DNA of 48,674 nt from an uncultured Porphyromonadaceae bacterium. Its GTDB lineage: Bacteria > Bacteroidota > Bacteroidia > Bacteroidales > Muribaculaceae. Position numbers and translations under genes: made by a program. The stretch covers positions 1 to 48,674 of the forward strand of contig CAMWUJ010000016.1 of NCBI GenBank assembly GCA_947177405.1, in the 5' to 3' direction. Below, one piece after another: positions 36,117 through 45,292 of the stretch (position 1 is its first letter; each line of letters opens with the position of its first letter). The notes below the pieces were generated by a model. The model saw only the letters and a program-made list of their open reading frames with translations, made no database searches and had not been told where the DNA came from.

Positions 36117-37481
36117 ATGGAAGATCTTCAGAAAGTAAATAGTGACCAGATTTATGTCTTTTGGAAAAATTTTTCCATAGGACTTCTTGTCATTATGTCT
36201 GTGATCGGTCTTTCAGCTATTCTCCCATATTTTTTCTCGCCTATAATTGCTTTAATTGCAGCAGCAATCTTATATACTATATTATATAATAACCGTTTGA
36301 CCCATCGGTCAAATTGTATGCTTGTGATTTTTGCAATTTTCTTTTGCACCGTAGCATATTCTTTTTCAACCATTATAATCAATATCCTTGATATATGGCA
36401 TATACTGCCATTTTCGCTGCCTAAGGTATTTTCATTTTTCAATCATCCTTTCGTTCCGACCTTACTACTTGATCCTATATGTCTTATAGTTGTTGTGGTA
36501 GTCTATTTACGAAGGAAAAAGATGTCTATATGTGTCAATTGTAAATTGTCAACCGGAGACTATAGCGGTCGAAGCAGAATAGGAGCGATATTATCCTCAG
36601 AGTCATATCTTCAACTTAGAAACCTGATCCTTTTATTTGGAGTGTTGACAGCGGCAGTGTGGGGTTATTATGTATTTTACTTCGTAGATGCCGAGCTTAA
36701 CGGTCGTGATTACTATGTTTTTATTTGGCTCAATATAATAGGATTTGTATTTGATGAATTATATTTTGCATTCAGATATTATAATCTCTATCTTGACCTG
36801 AAAGAGAATAATGAGATAATCACTCAGGAAGAGCTAAATGACATGACCTCCAAGACTTATCTGCGTTTCTACGTGATTTGTGGAGATAATATGTTTGTCA
36901 ATACTCGCGTGGTTGATACTTCAAGAGGAGCCGAGCCGGTTCTGGATACACCTTTTTTCACAAAAAGAAGCGTGAATGGTATAACTATTCCAGAGATCTC
37001 AACTCTAATCAAAAGGATGACGGGGACCGATAATGGAGAGCTTAGATTTTTCTATGGGAAGAAGACTCCGGGTCTTGATTTTCACAGTACATTGAGATAT
37101 TTCTATTTCCTTGATGGAAGTCCGGAGGATTATCCTGAAATGAATGTGGAAGGTGAATGGATGGAATTCGATGTGATTAAAAGGATATATTCTTTTCATC
37201 CTGACAAACTAAGCGCTACTATGGTAAGCGATATCACTCGCATGGCTACTATAATATTAACTCAAAAGCTATTTAATGAAGATGGTTTCAGAAAAATCAA
37301 GCTAAAGAGTTATCAGCCGTCCTTTAATCTAAGGGAAGTGAAAAGAAACAGATATGACTTTCAGGAAGACAAGTGGATTAAGATATCTTTGTTTAATTCA
37401 GATACCAAACTTTATCGTCTGAAGAGATGGTGGAGAGGTGTGATAAATAATAAAGAAAATTCATCTCAGGAATGGAGTTAG
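36117..37481 (+). CDS. Six-helix membrane protein with cytoplasmic C-terminal domain, unknown function
   Basis: I do not recognise this 454-residue protein. It has about six predicted membrane helices (about 20-40, 41-60, 67-90, 110-130, 168-190 and 198-218). A CVNC pair follows helix 4 in a short loop (about 140). The soluble C-terminal half of about 230 residues is rich in aromatic and charged residues, with TYLRFYVICGDNMF and FHSTLRYFYFLDGSPE. It starts 12 bases after the peptidase gene and overlaps miaA by 10 bases, so it lies inside the transcript and is translationally coupled. No catalytic signature could be named. Confidence 0.72.
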   Translation: MEDLQKVNSDQIYVFWKNFSIGLLVIMSVIGLSAILPYFFSPIIALIAAAILYTILYNNRLTHRSNCMLVIFAIFFCTVAYSFSTIIINILDIWHILPFSLPKVFSFFNHPFVPTLLLDPICLIVVVVVYLRRKKMSICVNCKLSTGDYSGRSRIGAILSSESYLQLRNLILLFGVLTAAVWGYYVFYFVDAELNGRDYYVFIWLNIIGFVFDELYFAFRYYNLYLDLKENNEIITQEELNDMTSKTYLRFYVICGDNMFVNTRVVDTSRGAEPVLDTPFFTKRSVNGITIPEISTLIKRMTGTDNGELRFFYGKKTPGLDFHSTLRYFYFLDGSPEDYPEMNVEGEWMEFDVIKRIYSFHPDKLSATMVSDITRMATIILTQKLFNEDGFRKIKLKSYQPSFNLREVKRNRYDFQEDKWIKISLFNSDTKLYRLKRWWRGVINNKENSSQEWS

Positions 37482-38389
37482 AAACTGTAGCAATCGTAGG
37501 GCCTACAGCCAGTGGGAAAACGCGAAGAGCAGTCGAATTAGCACGTCATTTAGGTGGTGAGATTATTTCTGCTGATTCCCGTCAGGTGTATAAAAATATG
37601 GATCTCGGGACAGGAAAAGATCTCGATGAGTATCACGAGGTATCTTATCATCTGATTGATATATGTAATGCAGGAGAAAAATATAACTTACATAAATATC
37701 TTTCCGATTTCCAATCTGCTTATTCCGATATTTTAAATCGAGGTAGATTCCCAATAATATGTGGCGGTTCAGGCATGTATCTTGAAAACGCATTGAATGG
37801 AATCCGAATGCCTGAAGTTCCACCAAATGTTGATTTAAGAAATAATTTGTCAGCCAAAAGCCTTGAGGAATTGACACATATTCTCCAAGGGTATAAAACA
37901 TTACATAATTCCACGGATATAGATACAAAGAAGCGAGCTATCAGGGCTATTGAAATTGAACAATTTTATGAAGATCATCCTGAGGAAGCGTTGAAAACAA
38001 AAAAAGAAACCTCAACCCCTTTAAAAGCTTGTATCATTGGACTGGATATATCGAGGGAGGCGAGAAGAAATTCTATTTCCCGACGGTTAAGAGAGAGACT
38101 GGAAAATGGAATGGTAAAAGAGGTTGAAACATTACTTTCAAATGGAATAACACCTGAAGATCTTATATATTATGGGTTAGAATATAAATATCTCACTCTA
38201 TATTGTATCGGCAAACTATCCTATGAGAGAATGACCGAAGAACTTGAAATTGCGATTCATCAATTTGCAAAACGTCAAATGACATGGTTCAGAGGAATGG
38301 AGAAAAGGGGATTCCATATACATTGGATACCATACGATATTCAAGAATCAGATTTTTTAGAATTGGTAGATCAAATACTGCTAAAATAA
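37472..38389 (+). CDS. miaA: tRNA dimethylallyltransferase
   Basis: A 305-residue enzyme that adds the dimethylallyl group to A37 of tRNAs reading UNN codons. The P-loop GPTASGKT is at 10-17 and DSRQVY at 35-40, followed by the conserved DLGTGK. RAIRAIE and QFAKRQMTWFR near the C-terminus are typical. The start overlaps the preceding gene by 10 bases. The stop codon lies within the bidirectional terminator that follows. Confidence 0.96.
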   Translation: MELETVAIVGPTASGKTRRAVELARHLGGEIISADSRQVYKNMDLGTGKDLDEYHEVSYHLIDICNAGEKYNLHKYLSDFQSAYSDILNRGRFPIICGGSGMYLENALNGIRMPEVPPNVDLRNNLSAKSLEELTHILQGYKTLHNSTDIDTKKRAIRAIEIEQFYEDHPEEALKTKKETSTPLKACIIGLDISREARRNSISRRLRERLENGMVKEVETLLSNGITPEDLIYYGLEYKYLTLYCIGKLSYERMTEELEIAIHQFAKRQMTWFRGMEKRGFHIHWIPYDIQESDFLELVDQILLK

Positions 38390-38438
38390 AGAAAGCACTT
38401 GAATTTTCCTCTAAAGATTCAAGTGCTTTCTTTATTTT
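38383..38438. terminator. Bidirectional terminator between miaA and the ABC permease gene
   Basis: A perfect 22-bp stem (38383-38404 with 38417-38438) and a 12-base loop, A-rich on the left and T-rich on the right. It includes the miaA stop codon at 38387-38389. Confidence 0.92.
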
Positions 38439-38450
38439 ACTTTAAGGCTA

Positions 38451-39365
38451 TTATTTTGATTTCAGGAAAAGGACAATATCCCGAGGAGAGAATTTTCTTC
38501 CTTTTAGAAGTAGAGAAGACGTATAAATTTTCCCTGCTAAAGATACTGCAATCAATGCGAAAATGTACAACACCACCAGTGAGAGTAATGATTGCCATAA
38601 AGGGACTGTAGCCGCCACCGCATTTACCGCCGCTATAGTAGCGCTTGTAAAAGGGAAGAATGAGCAAAAAATTACAAAAATATTAGAGGAATTAGTGACC
38701 GCATATTCGCCAATATAGAATGAGCCTAACAACAGGAAAGTAATAACTGTCATATAAGTTTGATTCTCGTTGTCTTTATCAGTCATGGCCCCACATGCGG
38801 CATATAAAGAACCATAAAAGACATAGCCACCTAAGAAAAATAGGAAAGACCATAGAAGGCCGGTGTAAAGCCTGTAATCGCTCAAATAATCCAGAGGAAT
38901 ATCCATATTAAGAATAAAACCAAGGAATAGAATAACTCCTACAACCATCATTGCCCAAATTAGGAACTGAGTTAAACCTATTAATCCGACTGAAATAATT
39001 TTTCCCAACATCATTGTACGTCCTGTGATACATGTGGCAAGCACCTCCATCACACGATTAGCCTTCTCTTTTTTTACTTTTGCAAAAATCTGAGCTCCAT
39101 AAATCATGAGAAACAGAGCAAGAAAGATACCACACAACATTCCTAAAGACTGCATTCCGGTCATATCGCTTGGATCAGGGGCAGCAGGATTGGCAAGTTT
39201 CTTTGTTGCTTCCGAATCCTGCACAAGATAACCAATAAACAATGAAAATGCACCAAAAAGGACAGGAACAAGGAAAGTTCCTATCCAGAAAGACTTTGCC
39301 CTGATATCTGTCAGATATTCATTTTTTATAATTAAACCGAGTTGACTCATATTATAATTTTTCAA
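38451..39365 (-). CDS. ABC-2-type transporter permease, short form
   Basis: A 304-residue membrane subunit of a NatAB-like ABC exporter. The N-terminal amphipathic segment (IIKNEYLTDIRAKSFWIGTF) and about six helices are visible. The signature RVMEVLATCITGRTMMLGK follows the second helix. Only about 25 residues separate helices 1 and 2, whereas relatives of about 430 residues carry a large outside domain there. Its start overlaps the ATPase gene stop by 4 bases. Substrate unknown; sodium or peptide export has been proposed for relatives. Confidence 0.86.
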   Translation of the reverse strand: MKNYNMSQLGLIIKNEYLTDIRAKSFWIGTFLVPVLFGAFSLFIGYLVQDSEATKKLANPAAPDPSDMTGMQSLGMLCGIFLALFLMIYGAQIFAKVKKEKANRVMEVLATCITGRTMMLGKIISVGLIGLTQFLIWAMMVVGVILFLGFILNMDIPLDYLSDYRLYTGLLWSFLFFLGGYVFYGSLYAACGAMTDKDNENQTYMTVITFLLLGSFYIGEYAVTNSSNIFVIFCSFFPFTSATIAAVNAVAATVPLWQSLLSLVVLYIFALIAVSLAGKIYTSSLLLKGRKFSPRDIVLFLKSK

Positions 39366-40276
39366 GTTGTGTATTTTATAAAAATATCATTAAGAGAGGG
39401 GAGAGCCTCCTCAAAATGAATGATGTTAGAATCTTTAGAGATCGAAACAAGCAACTCTCTATTACTTACATTCAATTCTTTACGAAGTCTGTAGGAATAC
39501 CCTTTTCTTGAATCTTTTGCATCATAGGGAGTTATTTTCCTTACTAAAGAATTATCAACACCTTCTATCGCAATTGGAGACGAGGTTGTAATGAGTATCT
39601 CATCCGTTTTATTCTCTTCCTTTATATCAGCTATATTTCCGGATAGAAGTAGTTGACCATGATTAATAAGGGCTATGCTATCACACATATCCTCCACTGC
39701 ATGCATATTGTGAGAAGAAAGCATTACCGTGGCACCTTGATTATGAAGGCGATCAATAAGTTGTTGAAGCAAAGCACCGTTTATAGGATCAAAACCACTG
39801 AACGGTTCATCGAGAATTACCAATTTCGGTTCGTGAACGAGCGTGGCAATTATCTGGACTTTCTGCTGATTACCCTTTGATAATTCTTTGAGTTTTCGAG
39901 ATTCGTATCCTTCTATATTAAATAGTTTCAGATATTCTCTCATGACTTCACGCAATCGTCGAGGATCTCCACCTTTTAACTGGCCGAAGAATACAATCTG
40001 ATTTGCAACAGTCATGTTGTCATAAAGTCCTCTTTCCTCAGGCATGTAACCGATATTTCTTGCGGTTTTGAGATTAATATCTTCGCCTAATATTTTGACT
40101 TCTCCATGGTCTTTCGACAAAATTCCATTTATGATTCTCAGTAAAGTAGTTTTCCCGGCACCGTTAGGGCCTAAAAGACCCATTATGGCACCCTCTTTAA
40201 CATTTAAGTTCACATCTGATAATGCTTTGACTTTTTCAAAATGCTTATCCAAATGTTCTATGGTCAGTACATTCAT
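39362..40276 (-). CDS. ABC transporter ATP-binding protein (NatA-like)
   Basis: A 304-residue ATPase. Walker A GPNGAGKT is at 36-43, signature LSKGNQQ at 132-138 and Walker B LVILDEP at 152-158. After the nucleotide-binding domain comes a C-terminal extension of about 80 residues, as in NatA/DrrA-type exporters. It pairs with the permease gene (4-base overlap). It starts 10 bases after dnaG ends, so it is the third gene of dapA-dnaG-ATPase-permease. Confidence 0.93.
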   Translation of the reverse strand: MNVLTIEHLDKHFEKVKALSDVNLNVKEGAIMGLLGPNGAGKTTLLRIINGILSKDHGEVKILGEDINLKTARNIGYMPEERGLYDNMTVANQIVFFGQLKGGDPRRLREVMREYLKLFNIEGYESRKLKELSKGNQQKVQIIATLVHEPKLVILDEPFSGFDPINGALLQQLIDRLHNQGATVMLSSHNMHAVEDMCDSIALINHGQLLLSGNIADIKEENKTDEILITTSSPIAIEGVDNSLVRKITPYDAKDSRKGYSYRLRKELNVSNRELLVSISKDSNIIHFEEALPSLNDIFIKYTT

Positions 40277-40286
40277 ATAATTTCAG

Positions 40287-42632
40287 TTAAAATGTCTTTC
40301 TTATTGAAAGTGGTGAAAGAATTCGTTCACCCAATCCCTTTGCCATTCCGGCCCTTAATAGAATCTTTTCGTTTATTTCAGCCTGTAGTTTTATTTCCAG
40401 ATCAATGTCCCCATCCGCGCCCGCCTTGGATAACTGCTGAAAAAGTTGCTTGACCTGTTCATTAAGAATCTCGCTTTTCAATTCATTAAGAGCACGCGGC
40501 ACCAATAGAAATAAACGATCCTCTTCTGTTTCCACCACGTTATTGTCCCGGTAATAAATATTGCTGAGCTGATGACGTTCTACAGCAAGTTCCGTAACAA
40601 TTTCTCGGATTTCATCATCTTCATGGCTTGATAACATTTTCACCACGTAATTCTTATCAAAATCCCAAAGTTCTTTTGTTTTAAAAGATTTCAGGTTTGA
40701 CTCAAGAATTTTTTCTTCTTTTTTTATATCGTCTAATAAAAGATCTTTTGATGCAATCTCTTTAAATCCTTCCTTCTGCATTTTTATGAGATGAACCTCG
40801 ATCTCATCTATTTTTCGTTTGCGTGCACTGATGTACGATTCTTTTAGATCAAGGATTATCTCCATCAACTTTGAAAAGACAGGTATGGAGAATTCAATAT
40901 TGTCTTTTTTCAGATCAAGTTTTATAAACTCCGCTATATTCCAATATTCCTGTTCAGTAGAAATATCCTCACCGGATTGCAATTCAATATCATGATTTTC
41001 ACCTTTATTCTCAATAATACAGAAAGGTATAAATCCATATTTAACGCAATATAGAATCAGTTTCTTCTCAAGTTCGAAGAGCGGTGATAGTTTTGATAAG
41101 GAGGAGCTTTTTTTCTCAACGTAATACTGAGGCTGAGAATTATTAGTTATGCCGGCAAAGAAAGCTTCATCAGGGATTTCGCCTCTGCTATTTTCTTGTA
41201 TAGGCCTTTCGATACTATCGATTTTAGACTTATTAACCTGGGAAGCATTATTACTGGGTCGAGAGGAATCCGGGGCAAAAGCAGATAAAGATTTTCTTGT
41301 CCTTTCTCGCTTCCATGTCGCTACCAATTCATTCCTCTTTTTTACAACAGACTTTAGAATTGTCTCCTCCGGAATATTCATCATTGAAGAACATTCCTGG
41401 ATATAAACATCCCGGGCTATCGGATCTGAAATATGAGCTAAAGTGGTGACCATATCCCGGACGGCATCTATCCGTCGTTGTGGATCCGTCACCATGTCAT
41501 CAACAAGAACACGTGCTTTAAAAGTGATTACATCAGTTTCATTTTCATTGACAAACTTTCGGAATTCTTCAGGTGTGTTTTTCCTTGCAAAAGAATCCGG
41601 ATCATCACCATCCGGAAGCAAAAGCACTTTAACTTTCATTTTATGGTGTAGAAGCATATCCACACCTCGCAAGGCAGCCTTGATACCGGCCTTATCACCA
41701 TCATATATCAAAGTGATGTTATCTGTAAACCGATGTATCAAAGCAATCTGTCCGTCGGTGAGAGCAGTTCCGGATGAAGCCACAACATTCTTCATGCCCG
41801 ACTGCCACATTCCGATTACATCAAAATATCCTTCTACAAGAAAACATTTGTCTTCTTTACCAATTGCAGCGCGTGCTTGAAAAATACCGTAAAGTTCATT
41901 ACTTTTTTTATAAATTTCAGATTCAGGAGAATTGATATATTTTGCTCTGTCGTTTTTCAGAGTCCGACCTCCGAATCCAATAACTTTTCCGGCAGTATTA
42001 ATAATTGGAAAAATTACACGCCCACGATATTTATCGTAATTCCTTCCATCTTGAGATGTTCCAACCAATCCAACTTTCTTCAGGATTTCTATGTCAAATC
42101 CCATTTTTACAGCCTCTTTAGTCAATGCGTTTCCATTATCTAAAGAATAACCTAATTGAAACGCATCAAGAGCCTCTCGTGTAATACCTCGTTGAGTATA
42201 AAAGTAGGATAGACCTATTTGCTGTCCTTCCTCAGTCTCAAGCAGATTATGTTTCATCTGTTTCATTGCCCATTCGTTAGCAATGAACATAGATTCCCTT
42301 TCTGACTGAAGTTTTTTTTCCTCATCGGTCAGTTCACGTTGTCTTACTTCAATTCCATATTTTCTTGCAAGGTGAAGAAGAGCCTCATGGTAAGAGAGAC
42401 CTTCCTTCTTCATAATAAAATTCACCGGCGAACCACCCTGTTTGCAAGAGAAACAAAAACAGAAGTTCTTTCTTTTGTTTACAGAGAAAGATGGAGTACG
42501 CTCATTATGGAAAGGGCACAGACCCATATAGTTTGCACCTCTTCTGACAAGATTGACATAATCACTGACAACCTCGACAATATCGGCACGATCTGTGATT
42601 TGCTGTACAGTCTCCTTATCTATCAAAGGCAT
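40287..42632 (-). CDS. dnaG: DNA primase
   Basis: A 781-residue primase that makes RNA primers for replication. The CHC2 zinc finger is visible (Cys 39, His 42, Cys 60, Cys 63 in LCPFHNERTP and CFCFSC). The RNA polymerase core and TOPRIM domain follow (CFLVEGYFDVIGM and IYDGDKAG). The C-terminal part is longer than in E. coli (581 residues), with a charged helical region likely to bind DnaB. Start ATG at 42632. dapA ends 2 bases upstream, so translation is probably coupled. Confidence 0.96.
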   Translation of the reverse strand: MPLIDKETVQQITDRADIVEVVSDYVNLVRRGANYMGLCPFHNERTPSFSVNKRKNFCFCFSCKQGGSPVNFIMKKEGLSYHEALLHLARKYGIEVRQRELTDEEKKLQSERESMFIANEWAMKQMKHNLLETEEGQQIGLSYFYTQRGITREALDAFQLGYSLDNGNALTKEAVKMGFDIEILKKVGLVGTSQDGRNYDKYRGRVIFPIINTAGKVIGFGGRTLKNDRAKYINSPESEIYKKSNELYGIFQARAAIGKEDKCFLVEGYFDVIGMWQSGMKNVVASSGTALTDGQIALIHRFTDNITLIYDGDKAGIKAALRGVDMLLHHKMKVKVLLLPDGDDPDSFARKNTPEEFRKFVNENETDVITFKARVLVDDMVTDPQRRIDAVRDMVTTLAHISDPIARDVYIQECSSMMNIPEETILKSVVKKRNELVATWKRERTRKSLSAFAPDSSRPSNNASQVNKSKIDSIERPIQENSRGEIPDEAFFAGITNNSQPQYYVEKKSSSLSKLSPLFELEKKLILYCVKYGFIPFCIIENKGENHDIELQSGEDISTEQEYWNIAEFIKLDLKKDNIEFSIPVFSKLMEIILDLKESYISARKRKIDEIEVHLIKMQKEGFKEIASKDLLLDDIKKEEKILESNLKSFKTKELWDFDKNYVVKMLSSHEDDEIREIVTELAVERHQLSNIYYRDNNVVETEEDRLFLLVPRALNELKSEILNEQVKQLFQQLSKAGADGDIDLEIKLQAEINEKILLRAGMAKGLGERILSPLSIRKTF

Positions 42633-42634
42633 TC

Positions 42635-43522
42635 TTATTCCGTAATCTTGGAAGTGATTCGATGTATTTCCTCATTAGTAGAGACCCTTGTGGGCACGAG
42701 AGGAAGACGAAGTTCATTTTCAATCAACCCCATGGCATTAAGTGTGCACTTCACGCCTGCAGGATTTCCATCAACAAAAAGAAGATTAAACAGCTCCATG
42801 AATTGAAGATGCTTAGGCAATGCTTCATCATATTTACCTTCCAAACAGAGCCTAACCATCTGACCAAACTCTTTAGGATAGGCGTTTCCAATCACTGAAA
42901 TAACACCTTCTGCACCTAAAGTCATAAGAGGGTAAGTGATGGAGTCATCACCTGAAATGACTGTGAAATCGGGAGTCTTGTTTTTAATTATTTCCTGAAT
43001 CTGTGTGAAATTTCCTGAAGCTTCTTTTACCCCAATGACATTTTCACATTCCTTGGCAATACGAAGAGTGGTTGCAGCAGTCATGTTGACTCCGGTTCGT
43101 CCAGGAACATTATATAATATTACAGGAATCGGAGACACTTCCGAAATTGTTTTATAATGTTGAAAGATACCTTCCTGAGAAGGTTTGTTATAATAGGGGA
43201 CAACCGACAAAATAGCCTCGAAATTAGACAGATCAGTGGATTGGATATCCTTGACAACACCCATGGTACTGTTTCCTCCAATTCCTAATACAAGAGGAAT
43301 TCTGCCATTTACAATCTTAACGATGAAATCTCTAATCTCTTTTTTTTCTTCAGGAAATAAAGAAGGAGTTTCACCCGTAGTGCCCAAAACTACAATATAA
43401 TCCGTATCAGCGGCGATGAGACGTTCCACTAAAATATCAAGAGCATCAAAATCAATACTTTTATCACTTTTAAATGGAGTTATTAAAGCAACGCCGAGAC
43501 CTTTTAGATTAAATGTCTTCAT
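42635..43522 (-). CDS. dapA: 4-hydroxy-tetrahydrodipicolinate synthase
   Basis: A 295-residue TIM-barrel aldolase that condenses pyruvate with aspartate semialdehyde, the first committed step to diaminopimelate and lysine. The Schiff-base lysine is Lys 166 in GVKEASGN. TTGE (48-51) and Tyr 137 in VILYNVPGR complete the site. It is the first gene of an operon with dnaG and the ABC genes. A -7 element (TATATTTG) lies upstream. Confidence 0.96.
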   Translation of the reverse strand: MKTFNLKGLGVALITPFKSDKSIDFDALDILVERLIAADTDYIVVLGTTGETPSLFPEEKKEIRDFIVKIVNGRIPLVLGIGGNSTMGVVKDIQSTDLSNFEAILSVVPYYNKPSQEGIFQHYKTISEVSPIPVILYNVPGRTGVNMTAATTLRIAKECENVIGVKEASGNFTQIQEIIKNKTPDFTVISGDDSITYPLMTLGAEGVISVIGNAYPKEFGQMVRLCLEGKYDEALPKHLQFMELFNLLFVDGNPAGVKCTLNAMGLIENELRLPLVPTRVSTNEEIHRITSKITE

Positions 43523-43936
43523 AATTGTTATTTAAGCATTTCATATCTTTTCTTCAAAAGATATTGCAAATATAACGAAAATAAGTGAGAAAGAAGCATA
43601 GCAGTATAAAAAAATGCTTGAATTTGTTGAGTTCCTTTTGATTTTTGTTTTATAATACTAATAAGAATAGGTTATTCGTTATTTAATTAAGTATTCAGAT
43701 TTTTAAGATGGATTGTAATATATCTTTTAATTATACATTCCGCGTATTTGTCTCAGTTTCTTTTCAATACCGAGGGAATATTTAACCGTTATAAATATAC
43801 AAGAATTTAGAAGCGGTTAGTTTCACGTATGAAAAATAAACTATAAGCTAAATTGTAAAATTAGAACGCAATTTGTATATAATGTTTCTGAATACTTTGT
43901 TTTATTAAACTAATTGTAATATTAAATCCCGTAAGA
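43523..43936. other. 414-base non-coding gap between dapA and the surface protein gene
   Basis: The gap is AT-rich with no plausible coding frame, tRNA or recognised riboswitch. The only element I can name is the dapA -7 promoter box at 43567-43574. A TTTG at 43872-43875 is badly spaced from the later TACTTTG, so no promoter is called for the plus-strand gene. Confidence 0.6.
43567..43574 (-). promoter_or_regulatory. -7 promoter element for dapA-dnaG operon
   Basis: On the minus strand TATATTTG, a perfect match to TAnnTTTG, 44 bases before the dapA ATG. No TTTG or TTG sits at the expected upstream distance. Confidence 0.5.
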
Positions 43937-45292
43937 ATGTATTTCAAACGTCCGGCTACTATATGTTCACTCTGTTTAATGCAGGTTAGCTTTTGCCTTG
44001 CTGTCAAAGTAGATTTTATTGGTACTGAAAAAAAAGTTATAGAGTTATCCGGGGATAAAACAACCGGTCTGAATTCTATTTTTGTATCATTTGATTCTTC
44101 TGAAATTGAAAAAATAGAAATAAATGGAATTTCAGGTACGAAATTTGAAGTTTCCAAATATAGTACATTAGGAGGCGGATATGCCGAGGAAATAAAATTT
44201 TCAAATGAAGGAGGAAATATAATAATAGAATCTCCGGAAAGTAATATAGGATATTTAGTTAAATCAGAAGTTGAAAGCTATAATTTCTGGCTTACCAATT
44301 ATTCCACCTCACCTCTTGAACTTTCGGATGTTGAATTGGATCCGGAACAGGAATGTGAAACGACCAAATTAAGTGTTACGGGAAAAGGGGATGCTATATA
44401 TTATTATACAATTGATGGTCGCCAGAAAGTATTGAGTCGAGACATCACATTGACATATACCACACTTGAATGGGATGAAACGGAAGAGCGATTTGTTGAT
44501 GTGAAAAAAGAAAAAATACTTGAATTCATTTCAAGTCCGGTAGTATTAATTCCTCCTTTCTACTGCAATACATCCGTTGAGATAACCGGTGACAGGTTTC
44601 TTAAAGAATGGGGTATTCAGCAAAAAGTTGAATCTTCTCTTCTTAGGCCATCTGCGGTAAGCGTTATGAGTAAAGCCACTCAATCAAGCGATACAGATGA
44701 AGAAGCCGGTTCTAATATAATAAATACTGATAATGACGGATTGGGAGGTTCCGCTCCTGCAAATATATTTTTTGAAGGATTTATAACTGACGGGGTCTTG
44801 CATACGGAATGGCAAATGGCATCCGATGCTGACTTTGAATATATTCTTTATAGATTTAATGAACAAGATGTCACATATACTTTTACAGAAGAAGGTACCT
44901 ACTACATGCGCTTCATAGGAAGTAATGCTGATGGTACTTGTGAAGCAATAGGGGATACATATCAAATTTCAATTGGATCGTCCGAGCTAAGAATCCCAAA
45001 TGCTTTTTCTCCAAACAATGACGGAGTTAATGATGTTTGGAAAGTAGGATACAGGTCACTTTTGAGTTTTAAATGTTGGATATTCGACAGCAAGGGAACA
45101 GAGATCTTTAGGTTTGAAGATCCATCCAATGGATGGGATGGCAAATATCATGGCAAGTTTGTGAAACCGGGGGTTTATTATTATGTGATCGAAGCCACCG
45201 GTTCAGATGGAAAAAAATATAAGAAGAGCGGGGATATTAATATATTAAACTATAAGAAATATGGCGAAAGCACAGGAAGCGGGGAATATTGA
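43937..45292 (+). CDS. Secreted protein with gliding-motility-associated (T9SS type B) C-terminal domain
   Basis: A 451-residue protein with a probable signal peptide (about 1-22). Beta-rich N-terminal and central regions of unknown function follow. From about residue 351 it has the gliding-motility-associated C-terminal domain (IPNAFSPNNDGVNDVWKV, then GWDGKYHGKFVKPGVYYYVI). In Bacteroidota this domain directs export by the type IX secretion system. No T9SS genes lie in this window, so export is inferred. The last 32 bases overlap the longest start of uvrA; if uvrA starts at 45297 or 45300 there is no overlap. No enzyme motif was seen. Confidence 0.85.
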   Translation: MYFKRPATICSLCLMQVSFCLAVKVDFIGTEKKVIELSGDKTTGLNSIFVSFDSSEIEKIEINGISGTKFEVSKYSTLGGGYAEEIKFSNEGGNIIIESPESNIGYLVKSEVESYNFWLTNYSTSPLELSDVELDPEQECETTKLSVTGKGDAIYYYTIDGRQKVLSRDITLTYTTLEWDETEERFVDVKKEKILEFISSPVVLIPPFYCNTSVEITGDRFLKEWGIQQKVESSLLRPSAVSVMSKATQSSDTDEEAGSNIINTDNDGLGGSAPANIFFEGFITDGVLHTEWQMASDADFEYILYRFNEQDVTYTFTEEGTYYMRFIGSNADGTCEAIGDTYQISIGSSELRIPNAFSPNNDGVNDVWKVGYRSLLSFKCWIFDSKGTEIFRFEDPSNGWDGKYHGKFVKPGVYYYVIEATGSDGKKYKKSGDINILNYKKYGESTGSGEY

